Assembly (NCBI GenBank): GCA_938023705.1
Contig: CALJDJ010000025.1
Coordinates: 1-12,986 of the forward strand
Direction: 5' to 3'
Length of the DNA: 12,986 nucleotides
DNA from: an uncultured Collinsella sp.
GTDB lineage: Bacteria; Actinomycetota; Coriobacteriia; Coriobacteriales; Coriobacteriaceae
Below the pieces are notes generated by a model that was not told the DNA's origin, ran no database searches, and saw only the letters and a list, made by a program, of their open reading frames with translations. Position numbers and translations under genes: made by a program. Positions 6,604 through 12,986 of the stretch are shown here, piece after piece. Every line of letters begins with the position of its first letter. Position 1 is the first letter of the stretch.

Positions 6604-7947
6604 ATGAGCGAATCCCTGCGCACCGTGAACGTCGGTCTGATCGGTCTGGGAACCGTCGGCGGCGGCGTGGCCCGTCTGATCAAGAGCCACCACGATGAGT
6701 ACCTGGCAGCCTACGGCATCGACCTTAAGCTGACCCGCGCCTGCGCGCTTGCCTGGGAGCAGGCCGAGGCAGCCGGTATTGAGCACGAGGCCTTTACGAG
6801 TGACTGGCATGACGTCGTCACCGACCCCGCCGTCGACATCGTCGTCGAGCTGATTGGCGGCGAGCACCCCGCGACCGAGATCTTCACCACCGCCTTTGAG
6901 CACGGCAAGCACGTCGTCTCTGCCAACAAGGCCCTGCTGGGCCGCCATGTCGAGACGCTCGCCGAGAAGGCGCGCGCGTGCGGCGTGCAGATTAAGTGCG
7001 AGGCCAGCTGCGGCGGCGGCATCCCCATCGTGAGCACGCTCGAGCACGACCTGGTGGGCAACAAGATCCTGACCATCGCCGGCATTCTCAACGGTACCAC
7101 CAACTATATCCTGTCGCGCATGGACGCCGAGGGCGCCGATTACGCCGACGTACTTGCCGACGCACAGGCCAAGGGCTATGCCGAGGCCGACCCGTCCGCC
7201 GACGTCGACGGCTTCGATGCCGCCAGCAAGACGGCCATCCTCGCCTCCATCGGCTTTGGCACCCGCGTTACCACCGATGATGTGTACCAGCAGGGTATCC
7301 GCACCATCGGCGCCGAGGACATCGCCCAGGCCCGCGAGCTCGGCTACACCATCAAGCTGCTCGGCATCGCCCGCAACACCGACGCTGGCGTCGACGTTCG
7401 CGTGCATCCCACGCTGATCCCCGCAGACCATATGCTTGCCAAGGTCAACGGCGCCATGAACGCCGTCTACGTGGTAGGCGACGCCGTGGGCGAGACCATG
7501 TTCTACGGCGCGGGCGCAGGCTCCTTCCCCACCGCGAGCGCCGTCGTGGGCGATATCCTGTCGCTCTCCGAGCAGATCAGCCGCGGCGTGGCTCCGCTGC
7601 CCGAGATTGAGCCCTATGGCCACAACCTCACCTTTAAGCCCATGGACGAGCTCCAGACCAAGTACTATGTGCGCCTGAAGGTCGCCGACCGCGTGGGCGC
7701 CCTGTCCGAGACGGTCGACATCTTTGCCAAGCACAACATCTCGATCTCGCTCATCAACCAGGTCGAGGACGGCAAGTCGGGCGTCAGTGATGCCTGCTCG
7801 GTCATCTTCCTGACGCACCGCGCGCTCGAGAAGGACGTCCAAGCTGCCGCCGCCGAGCTTGCCGGCGTCGACTGCGTGGCCGAGGTCGCCAACGTCCTGC
7901 GCATCGAGGACGTCGAGGCCTGGACCGAAGGCGTTATGGCGAACTAG
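6604..7947 (+). CDS. hom: Homoserine dehydrogenase
   Basis: A 447-aa cytoplasmic enzyme that reduces L-aspartate 4-semialdehyde to L-homoserine with NAD(P)H, the branch point to threonine, methionine and isoleucine. The Rossmann nucleotide loop is GLGTVG (14-19). SANKALL (106-112) and the catalytic-domain signature from ILNGTTNYIL (161-170) to GYAEADPSADVDGFDAASK (191-209) follow, with Asp205 and the catalytic Lys209. A C-terminal ACT domain (about 350-435, beginning YYVRLKVADRVGALSE) implies feedback inhibition, probably by threonine. It is a stand-alone enzyme of normal monofunctional length, not fused to aspartokinase. AAGGAG supports the ATG. It is followed by a strong terminator, so it is probably transcribed alone; thrB and thrC are not adjacent. 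Confidence 0.96.
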   Translation: MSESLRTVNVGLIGLGTVGGGVARLIKSHHDEYLAAYGIDLKLTRACALAWEQAEAAGIEHEAFTSDWHDVVTDPAVDIVVELIGGEHPATEIFTTAFEHGKHVVSANKALLGRHVETLAEKARACGVQIKCEASCGGGIPIVSTLEHDLVGNKILTIAGILNGTTNYILSRMDAEGADYADVLADAQAKGYAEADPSADVDGFDAASKTAILASIGFGTRVTTDDVYQQGIRTIGAEDIAQARELGYTIKLLGIARNTDAGVDVRVHPTLIPADHMLAKVNGAMNAVYVVGDAVGETMFYGAGAGSFPTASAVVGDILSLSEQISRGVAPLPEIEPYGHNLTFKPMDELQTKYYVRLKVADRVGALSETVDIFAKHNISISLINQVEDGKSGVSDACSVIFLTHRALEKDVQAAAAELAGVDCVAEVANVLRIEDVEAWTEGVMAN

Positions 7948-7978
7948 CCCAACGCTCGCCTAGCAATACGCGCCTTGA

Positions 7979-8012
7979 GGGCTCCCGTCCGATGTGGGAC
8001 GGGAGCCCTTTT
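7979..8012 (+). terminator. Intrinsic terminator of hom
   Basis: A perfect 12-bp GC-rich stem (7979-7990 with 7997-8008) with the 6-base loop GATGTG is followed by TTTT (8009-8012). It starts 31 bases past the hom stop and is a textbook Rho-independent terminator. Confidence 0.93.
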
Positions 8013-8060
8013 GTCACCTGCCCTAAGCACAACGGCAGAGCATATTTGCGCGAGCCGCTC

Positions 8061-8089
8061 ATCGGTAACGCGGGCTACCGTTCACCGAT
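8061..8089. promoter_or_regulatory. Imperfect palindrome upstream of the short-chain dehydrogenase
   Basis: ATCGGTAAC (8061-8069) faces GTTCACCGAT (8080-8089) with a one-base bulge, and a nested CGGTA/TACCG pair lies within. It sits about 75 bases before the start codon, in a 149-bp gap (8013-8161) with no other recognised feature. It could be an operator for a dimeric repressor or a leader hairpin. No confident -10/-35 pair was found. Confidence 0.3.
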
Positions 8090-8161
8090 ATGCAAACGCG
8101 GCCGATTCCGACTACCGCTACGCTGTGCTGCGAATGTCCGCCCGTTATGAGAGGAAGCACC

Positions 8162-8911
8162 ATGTTGCTCGAGGGCAAGAAAGCAATCATCACCGGAGGC
8201 ACACGCGGTATCGGCTATGCCATCGCCTGCCGTTTTATCGAGGAAGGCGCTGCCGTCACCGTCTTTGGCTCGCGCCAGGAGACTGCCGACACGGCCGTTG
8301 AGAAGCTGACAGCCGCCTATCCCGACGCCAAGGTCTGGGGTCGCTCCTGCGATCTCACCTCGCTCGAGGCCGTGACTGAGGCCTTTACGCAGACCGCAGC
8401 CGACATGGGCGGCTTGGACACGGTCGTCAACAATGCCGGTATCTCCCAGCGTTCACCCCTCTTGGACTACACGGCCGAGGAGTTCGCAAAGGTCATGGAC
8501 CTTAACGTCGTCGCCGTCTTTAATGGCCACCAGGCTGCCGCCAAGATCATGACCGAGGCCGGCCACGGCGGCACCATCACTACCACAAGCTCGATGGTCG
8601 CCAAGTACGGCCAGCCCTCCGGCGTCGGTTACCCCACGTCCAAGTTTGCCGTCAACGGTATGGTCCAGTCGCTCTCGCGCGAGCTCGCTCCCATGGGCAT
8701 CCGCGTCAACGCCGTCGCCCCCGGCGTGACTAAGACCGACATGGTCGCCAACCTGCCCAAAGAGGTCATCAAGCCCATCATCGCCACCATTCCGCTGGGT
8801 CGCATGGGCGAGCCCGAGGATGTCGCCAACGCCTTTGTTTTCCTGGCGAGCGACATGTCCTCCTATGTCACGGGCGCCGTGCTCCCCGTCGACGGAGCCG
8901 CCCGCTCCTAA
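8162..8911 (+). CDS. Short-chain dehydrogenase/reductase, BaiA-like
   Basis: A 249-aa classical SDR, expected to be a cytoplasmic NAD(P)-dependent oxidoreductase. The cofactor loop TGGTRGIG is at 11-18, NNAG at 90-93, and the tetrad Asn115, Ser144, Tyr157, Lys161 (YPTSK) is intact. VAPGV (185-189) and a C-terminal VDGA complete the family pattern. The ATG at 8162 has GAGAGGAAG 4 bases upstream; the open frame reaches back to 8090 but without a ribosome site. Length, catalytic numbering and segments such as SGVGYP and VFNG resemble, from memory, the bile-acid 3-alpha-hydroxysteroid dehydrogenase BaiA of Clostridium scindens. It could equally be a FabG-type 3-oxoacyl-ACP reductase or a sugar/alcohol dehydrogenase; no fatty-acid or bai genes adjoin it. 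Ser37-Arg38 after the second beta strand suggests NADP(H) preference. SDR membership is certain, the substrate is not. Confidence 0.9.
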   Translation: MLLEGKKAIITGGTRGIGYAIACRFIEEGAAVTVFGSRQETADTAVEKLTAAYPDAKVWGRSCDLTSLEAVTEAFTQTAADMGGLDTVVNNAGISQRSPLLDYTAEEFAKVMDLNVVAVFNGHQAAAKIMTEAGHGGTITTTSSMVAKYGQPSGVGYPTSKFAVNGMVQSLSRELAPMGIRVNAVAPGVTKTDMVANLPKEVIKPIIATIPLGRMGEPEDVANAFVFLASDMSSYVTGAVLPVDGAARS

Positions 8912-8956
8912 GGAGCCACAAGCTTTGGCTTCAAGCTTCAACATAGCTCAACCAAA

Positions 8957-8995
8957 AAGGCGCGCCGTCTGAATCAACTGCAGACAGCGCGCCTT
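8957..8995. terminator. Bidirectional terminator between the SDR and the antiporter
   Basis: A 15-bp stem with one mismatch (8957-8971 with 8981-8995) has a 9-base loop. It lies 46 bases past the SDR stop. On the minus strand the stem runs into five Ts, the complement of AAAAA at 8954-8958. It is thus a good terminator for the antiporter transcript arriving from the right, and probably serves the SDR from the left too, although the plus-strand tail (TTCTCCTGTT) is weaker. Confidence 0.75.
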
Positions 8996-9009
8996 CTCCT
9001 GTTATGAAA

Positions 9010-9195
9010 GGGAAACTATGTCCCAGTATTTCGGATCAGAACGGGGCACGGTTTCCCCCAGGACCTCCTTGCGGAAACTGCATCCCACTCTGAGCGCCCA
9101 TTCCGGGACACAGCTTCCCAACGGCCCCCGTTTCGGAAACCACATCCCGTTCCGAGCCTTCAAAGCGGGACGCGGCTTCCCCGAGAAAGTATCGA
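9010..9195. repeat. Three 62-bp tandem repeats of alternating 15-bp inverted units (BIME/REP-like array)
   Basis: Forward units start at 9010, 9072 and 9134; reverse units start at 9043, 9105 and 9167. Both series have a spacing of exactly 62. Each period is forward unit (15), spacer (18), reverse unit (15), linker (14). Read in one orientation all six units fit SGGAARCYRYRYCCC. After position 1 every difference is a transition, so each column keeps its purine or pyrimidine class. The spacers keep only a few fixed positions (T3, C13, A14, C18). The array fills the gap between convergent genes and would lie in the 3' untranslated part of the antiporter mRNA, before the terminator at 8957-8995. 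The layout resembles enterobacterial BIMEs, but I do not recognise the sequence family. Confidence 0.85.
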
Positions 9196-10758
9196 CTACT
9201 TACCGTCGTCGTCTTCGGCTTCTTCGCGCGCATAGAGCTCCAGCATGCGGCGGCGGTATTCGCGCACAGCGAGCTTGGCGCGCTCCAGGCGGCGGCGCTC
9301 ACGCGGAGTCAGCTCGGACGGGTCGACCTCGTCTCCATAGGTCTTATCGGCAAGCAGGTGCGCCGCGTCCACGATGCGGGCATCGATGTGGCCGCTCGCT
9401 GCCTCGGCGGAAAGACGCTCGGCAATCGTATCGAGCGTAGGCAGGCCCTCGAATACGCGACCATGGCCATGCGAGGTCAGCAGCTCGTGCTCGCGCGCGA
9501 GCAAGCTCGCTAGGTCGTGGTGGGCGCGCAAGATGTCGAGCGCATCGGATGGATGCTCGGCAACCTCTGCCACGGCGGCGACCGGTGCGGCATCCACCAC
9601 GCGGTAGAAGAGCTGCGCGAGCAATGGCATCAAGAACACCGTGATGGCACCGGCGGCAACCATGACCGACGCAATATCTTGCGACAGCGCGCCCGCGTTG
9701 ACGGCAACGCTCGTAACGGCAACGATGATCGGCAGCGCCGTGGTGCAGTACAGGGCCACGGTAATGCGACCATACGCCGACACATCGCGCGTCGCAGGAC
9801 AAATGCTCATGGAAATAAGAATGGGCACGGCACGAATAATCAACAACGCCACGATAAAGCCCGCGAGCAAGCCCGGGCGCGACGCCACGGCCGTCAGGTC
9901 GATCTTTGCGCCCGACACGGTAAAGAACACCGGAATCAAAAAACCGTAGGCCAGACCGTCGAGCTTGGTCTCGAGCGTATGGTTGCCCTCGGGGATGATA
10001 TAGCGCAGGACAAAGCCAGCGGCAAAAGAACCCAACACGATGTCGAGATCAAAGACAGCCGAGAATGCCACGAGCGTGACCAGGATGAGCACCGTCAGGC
10101 GCACGAAGGTCTGCGACGTGGTATCGGCGCGCTCCTCAACAAATGCAAAGAAGCGGCTGCCGACGCGCTTGGAGCGGCTCGGGACCACGGCCAGCAACAC
10201 GCAAACCACCGCAAACAAGCCAAGGATAACGAGCGTTTGGATGCCAGTGCGGGCAGACAACAGCACCGACATGGCGAGCACGGGACCGAGCTCGCCCCAA
10301 GTGCCATACGCGAGAATCGAGTCGCCCACGCGCGTGCCGGTGAGCGAGCGCTCACGCATGATGGGCACAAGCGTACCGAGCGCCGTCGAAGTGAGGGCAA
10401 GCGTCACGGCGATACCGTCGAAATGACTGACTGAGAACCACGGGGTAAAGCGCACGGCAAGCCAGGCGATACCAAACGTGACGACCCACGTCGCCAAGCC
10501 GTAGCGCCCCTCGACGCCCGTGATGCTCTTGGGGTCGATCTCAAAGCCGGCAAGCAGGAACAAAAAGGCCAGGCCCAGCTCGGACACCAGCGAGACCTCA
10601 GCATCTACATGGATGACGCCGAGCATATGGGGTCCCAGTACCGCGCCGAGCACGAGCAAAAAGACCGTCTCGGGAACGGGTTTTCCGGGAATCGCCGAGG
10701 CGATAAAAGGACTCGCAAAGGCCACGAGTGCGATGATGGCGAGCGAAACGAATGCCAT
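9196..10758 (-). CDS. CPA2-type cation:proton antiporter (Kef/NapA-like)
   Basis: A 520-aa membrane protein of the Na+/H+ exchanger family (PF00999 type), exchanging Na+ or K+ for protons for pH or ion balance. Roughly a dozen hydrophobic helices fill residues 1-383. Family-typical segments are present: LGLAFLFLLAGFEIDPKS near residue 65, DIVLGSFAAGFVLR in the middle, and FLIPVFFTVSGAKIDL near 290. The last 137 residues are a hydrophilic, helical, strongly charged tail ending in an acidic run (EEAEDDDGK). I see no Rossmann-type RCK/TrkA domain, so it differs from KefB and KefC. AAAGG lies about 6 bases before the ATG at 10758. It is transcribed alone, convergent with the SDR and divergent from purL. 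The ion transported cannot be read from the sequence. Confidence 0.88.
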   Translation of the reverse strand: MAFVSLAIIALVAFASPFIASAIPGKPVPETVFLLVLGAVLGPHMLGVIHVDAEVSLVSELGLAFLFLLAGFEIDPKSITGVEGRYGLATWVVTFGIAWLAVRFTPWFSVSHFDGIAVTLALTSTALGTLVPIMRERSLTGTRVGDSILAYGTWGELGPVLAMSVLLSARTGIQTLVILGLFAVVCVLLAVVPSRSKRVGSRFFAFVEERADTTSQTFVRLTVLILVTLVAFSAVFDLDIVLGSFAAGFVLRYIIPEGNHTLETKLDGLAYGFLIPVFFTVSGAKIDLTAVASRPGLLAGFIVALLIIRAVPILISMSICPATRDVSAYGRITVALYCTTALPIIVAVTSVAVNAGALSQDIASVMVAAGAITVFLMPLLAQLFYRVVDAAPVAAVAEVAEHPSDALDILRAHHDLASLLAREHELLTSHGHGRVFEGLPTLDTIAERLSAEAASGHIDARIVDAAHLLADKTYGDEVDPSELTPRERRRLERAKLAVREYRRRMLELYAREEAEDDDGK

Positions 10759-10785
10759 GTGATGCCTTTCTCTTGTTTGCGCTTC

Positions 10786-10794
10786 ACTGTAGCA
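10786..10794 (-). promoter_or_regulatory. Extended -10 promoter candidate for the antiporter gene
   Basis: On the minus strand TGC immediately precedes TACAGT, an extended -10 element, 27 bases before the antiporter start codon. It predicts a leader of about 20 bases. No good -35 is spaced from it, which extended -10 promoters can tolerate. Confidence 0.4.
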
Positions 10795-10942
10795 CCCTCG
10801 CCGTCCTCAACGCGCCGCGAGCTGTCGTATCATAGTGAGGTTTACAAACATGTGGCTCAAGGCGACCGCAGGGCAGACCCCGCAAACCGACCGCTGCCGC
10901 ATACCGTACCGTACGCCCAACCGATCAGGAAGGCAGGAACCA
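10795..10942 (+). promoter_or_regulatory. Leader and promoter region of purL
   Basis: The 184-bp divergent gap 10759-10942 serves the antiporter and purL. A -10-like TATCAT (10828-10833) on plus has no clear -35. The downstream 100 bases are GC-rich, with repeated TACCG steps near 10902-10915. I see no purine riboswitch core and no PurBox. The purL ribosome site (AGGAAGGCAGGAA) ends just before the ATG at 10943. Confidence 0.3.
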
Positions 10943-12986
10943 ATGGTCTCTCGTATCTACGTGGAGAAGAAACCCGGGTTCGACGTCGAGGCTCAGCAGC
11001 TCAAGGGCGAGCTGACCGAAATTCTCGGCATCAAGGGCATCGAGGCCCTGAGGATTATCAACCGCTACGACGTCGAGGGCATCGACAAGGAGCTTTTCCG
11101 GTCCTGCGTGCCGACCGTCTTTAGCGAGCCCCAGGTCGATGTGACCTACGACGAGCTCCCCGCAAGCGATGGCGCCGTCTTTGCCGTCGAATTCCTGCCT
11201 GGCCAGTTTGACCAGCGCGCCGACTCCGCCAGCGAGTGCGTGCAGCTCATCAGCCAGGGCGAGCGCCCCGCCGTGCGCTCCGCCAAGGTCTATATGATCT
11301 CGGGCGCTCTGGACGAGGCCGCCATCGATGCCATCACGCACTACGTGGTGAACCCCGTCGAGGCGCGCATCGCCTCGCTCGACCTGCCCGAGACGCTGTA
11401 CATGGAGACCCCCGAGCCCCAGCCCGTCGAGGTGCTCGACGGTTTCCGCGAGCTCGACGAAGCCGGCCTTGCCGCCTTTATTTCCGAGCGCGGCCTTGCC
11501 ATGGACGAGGCGGACATCGCCTTCTGCCAGCAGTACTTCCGCGATGAGGATCGCGACCCCACCATCACCGAGATCCGCGTGATCGACACCTACTGGTCCG
11601 ATCACTGCCGCCACACCACCTTCGGCACCGTCCTGGACGACGTGACGATCGACGACGCCGTGGTGCAGCAGGCCTTCGACCGCTACATGGAGATGCGCCA
11701 CGAACTCGGTCGCGACACCAAGCCCGTCTGCCTCATGGACATGGGCACCATCGGCGCCAAGTACCTCAAGAAGACCGGCGTCATGACCGATGTCGACGAG
11801 TCCGAGGAGATCAACGCCTGCACCGTCAAGGTGAAGGTCGATGTCGACGGCGAGGACCAGGACTGGCTGTTCCTCTTTAAGAACGAGACCCACAACCACC
11901 CGACCGAGATCGAGCCCTTCGGCGGTGCCGCCACCTGCGTGGGCGGTGCCATCCGCGACCCGCTGTCGGGCCGCAGCTACGTCTACCAGGCGATGCGCGT
12001 GACGGGTGCGGGAAACATTTACCTGCCGGTTTCCGAGACCCTTTCCGGAAAGCTGCCCCAGAGCGTCATTTCGAAGAAGGCCGCGGCGGGTTATTCGAGC
12101 TACGGCAACCAGATCGGACTGGCCACGACCCATGTCCGTGAGATTTACCACGACGACTACGTCGCCAAACGCCTCGAAGTGGGGGCCGTGGTGGGAGCCG
12201 TGAAGGCTTCGAACGTCCGCCGCGAGCGTCCCGCACCGGGCGACCGGATCATCATGTTCGGCGGCCGCACGGGCCGCGACGGCATCGGCGGGGCGACCGG
12301 CTCTTCGAAAGAGCACGACGCGAAGTCGCTCGAAACCTGCGGCAGCGAGGTGCAGAAGGGCAACGCTCCCGAGGAGCGCAAGCTCGAGAGGCTGTTCCGC
12401 CGTCCGGAGGTGACGCGCCTCGTCAAGAAATCGAACGACTTCGGTGCCGGCGGCGTCAGTGTCGCCATCGGCGAACTGGCCGACGGGCTGGACATCTACC
12501 TCGACCGCGTGAAGACCAAGTACAGCGGTCTGAACTCCACTGAACTCGCCATCAGCGAATCGCAGGAACGCATGTCGGTGGTGGTCGAGGCGAAGGACAT
12601 GGAGGAGTTCATGGGATACTGCCGCGAGGAGAACATCGAGGCGGTGCACGTGGCCGATGTGACGGACACGGCGCATGCGGATGTTCAACGGCGACCGCAT
12701 GGTCGTGGACCTCAAGCGCGAATTCATCGACAGCGCCGGTGCGAAGCATTATGCCGAGGCGCGGATCGGTGCGGTGGAGAACCGCGATCCCTTTGCCCGC
12801 GAAGTGGCGGGGGAGACCCTTGCCGAGCGTTTTGCGAACAACCTTCGCGACAACAACGTCCTCTCGCAGCGGGGCCTCGTGGAGATGTTCGACTCGACGA
12901 TCGGCCGTTCGACGGTGCTGATGCCCTTCGGCGGCCGCATGCAGCGCAGCGAGACGCAGGTTTCGGTGCAGAAACTCCCCACCGAC
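10943..12986 (+). CDS. purL: Phosphoribosylformylglycinamidine synthase PurL, 3'-incomplete and frameshifted
   Basis: The large single-chain FGAM synthase (ATP- and glutamine-dependent conversion of FGAR to FGAM, fourth step of purine synthesis). The family length is over 1,200 aa; about 681 codons are in the window. The N-terminal PurS-like part begins MVSRIYVEKKPGFDVEA. Next come DTYWSDHCRHTT (215-226), ETHNHPT (315-321) of the ATP site, GYSSYGNQIGLAT, FGGRTGRDGIGGATGSSK, NDFGAGGVSVAIGELADGL and AISESQERM. The frame breaks at about 12671, after VADVTDT: the PurL-like reading resumes one frame over, at 12672-12674 (RMRMFNGD, later VLMPFGGRMQRSETQVSVQK), and runs off the window. The original frame also stays open to 12986 but is nonsense. 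Codon usage changes near 12000. It may be a decayed or recombinant gene, or an assembly artefact. Confidence 0.9.
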   Translation, partial: MVSRIYVEKKPGFDVEAQQLKGELTEILGIKGIEALRIINRYDVEGIDKELFRSCVPTVFSEPQVDVTYDELPASDGAVFAVEFLPGQFDQRADSASECVQLISQGERPAVRSAKVYMISGALDEAAIDAITHYVVNPVEARIASLDLPETLYMETPEPQPVEVLDGFRELDEAGLAAFISERGLAMDEADIAFCQQYFRDEDRDPTITEIRVIDTYWSDHCRHTTFGTVLDDVTIDDAVVQQAFDRYMEMRHELGRDTKPVCLMDMGTIGAKYLKKTGVMTDVDESEEINACTVKVKVDVDGEDQDWLFLFKNETHNHPTEIEPFGGAATCVGGAIRDPLSGRSYVYQAMRVTGAGNIYLPVSETLSGKLPQSVISKKAAAGYSSYGNQIGLATTHVREIYHDDYVAKRLEVGAVVGAVKASNVRRERPAPGDRIIMFGGRTGRDGIGGATGSSKEHDAKSLETCGSEVQKGNAPEERKLERLFRRPEVTRLVKKSNDFGAGGVSVAIGELADGLDIYLDRVKTKYSGLNSTELAISESQERMSVVVEAKDMEEFMGYCREENIEAVHVADVTDTAHADVQRRPHGRGPQARIHRQRRCEALCRGADRCGGEPRSLCPRSGGGDPCRAFCEQPSRQQRPLAAGPRGDVRLDDRPFDGADALRRPHAAQRDAGFGAETPHR
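12000..12986 (+). other. Segment of purL with foreign-looking codon usage
   Basis: By hand count, serine TCG rises from 3 of 15 serines (10943-11999) to 8 of 18 (12000-12670). GGG or GGA glycine codons rise from about one to eight, GAA from 4 to 6 in a shorter stretch, and AAA from 1 to 3. The same style continues to the window end. The change falls in the strongly conserved segment around YQAMRVTGAGN. The style recalls GC-rich Bacteroidales such as Alistipes, but that is memory and inference, not a search result. Confidence 0.6.

Noticed and set aside
6598..7842. 414-aa minus-strand open frame opposite hom
   Set aside because: It is a shadow of homoserine dehydrogenase. It has no motifs, and hom is complete with ribosome site and terminator.
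9010..9195. Possible CRISPR array
   Set aside because: The repeated units are 15 bp, alternate in orientation and are degenerate, and the spacers are 18 and 14 bp. CRISPR repeats are same-direction, longer and near-identical. No cas genes are present.
9018..9440. Open frames over the repeat array (9018-9440 plus, 9036-9302 minus)
   Set aside because: They run through the 62-bp repeats and the antiporter tail, with low-complexity translations and no convincing start context.
12010..12034. GGGAAAC ... GGTTTCC pair inside purL, resembling the array units
   Set aside because: It lies in conserved PurL coding sequence and lacks the CYRYRYCCC half of the unit. It is most simply chance, although it sits close to the codon-usage break.
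10925..12727. 600-aa minus-strand open frame opposite purL
   Set aside because: It is an antisense shadow; PurL motifs are continuous on the plus strand. It spans the codon-usage break, so it is not independent evidence against that break.
12739..12921. 60-aa plus-strand open frame after the purL frameshift
   Set aside because: It is in neither the original nor the resumed PurL frame and has an Arg/Ser-rich shadow composition.

Overview
The window looks like part of a GC-rich, single-membrane actinobacterial genome, most probably a gut Coriobacteriia of the Collinsella type. This is inferred from the strong preference for G/C-ending codons (GAG, AAG, GAC, AAC), lipoprotein rather than free periplasmic substrate-binding proteins, and the style of the proteins. 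No ribosomal RNA or other formal marker is present to prove it.

Positions 1-6352 (minus strand) hold a complete high-affinity branched-chain amino acid (HAAT-family) ABC transporter. In transcription order it is livJ2 (lipoprotein), livJ1 (paralogous lipoprotein), livH and livM (permeases), livG and livF (ATPases). The two binding proteins are clearly tandem duplicates. An AT-rich 271-bp gap between them probably carries a separate promoter for livJ1-HMGF. Hairpins between livJ1 and livH could lower downstream expression relative to the binding protein. From livH to livF the genes abut or overlap by a few bases, so they are probably translationally coupled.

Divergently, 6604-7947 (plus) encodes homoserine dehydrogenase (hom), closed by a textbook intrinsic terminator. 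It is followed on plus by a 249-aa short-chain dehydrogenase (8162-8911) whose length and motif positions resemble the bile-acid 3-alpha-hydroxysteroid dehydrogenase BaiA. A two-way terminator hairpin follows. A CPA2-type cation:proton antiporter (9196-10758, minus) converges on it. Between these convergent genes lies the most unusual element of the window: three exact 62-bp periods, each holding a 15-bp unit in forward and then reverse orientation (9010-9195). It resembles a BIME/REP array of a type I do not recognise.

The right end (10943-12986, plus) is purL (FGAM synthase), which runs off the window. Two anomalies suggest it is not one intact native gene. Codon usage changes abruptly near 12000, in a highly conserved stretch, to a TCG/GAA/GGG-rich style. 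There is also a frameshift at about 12671. A chimeric assembly join, or a recombination or transfer event followed by decay, would explain both.
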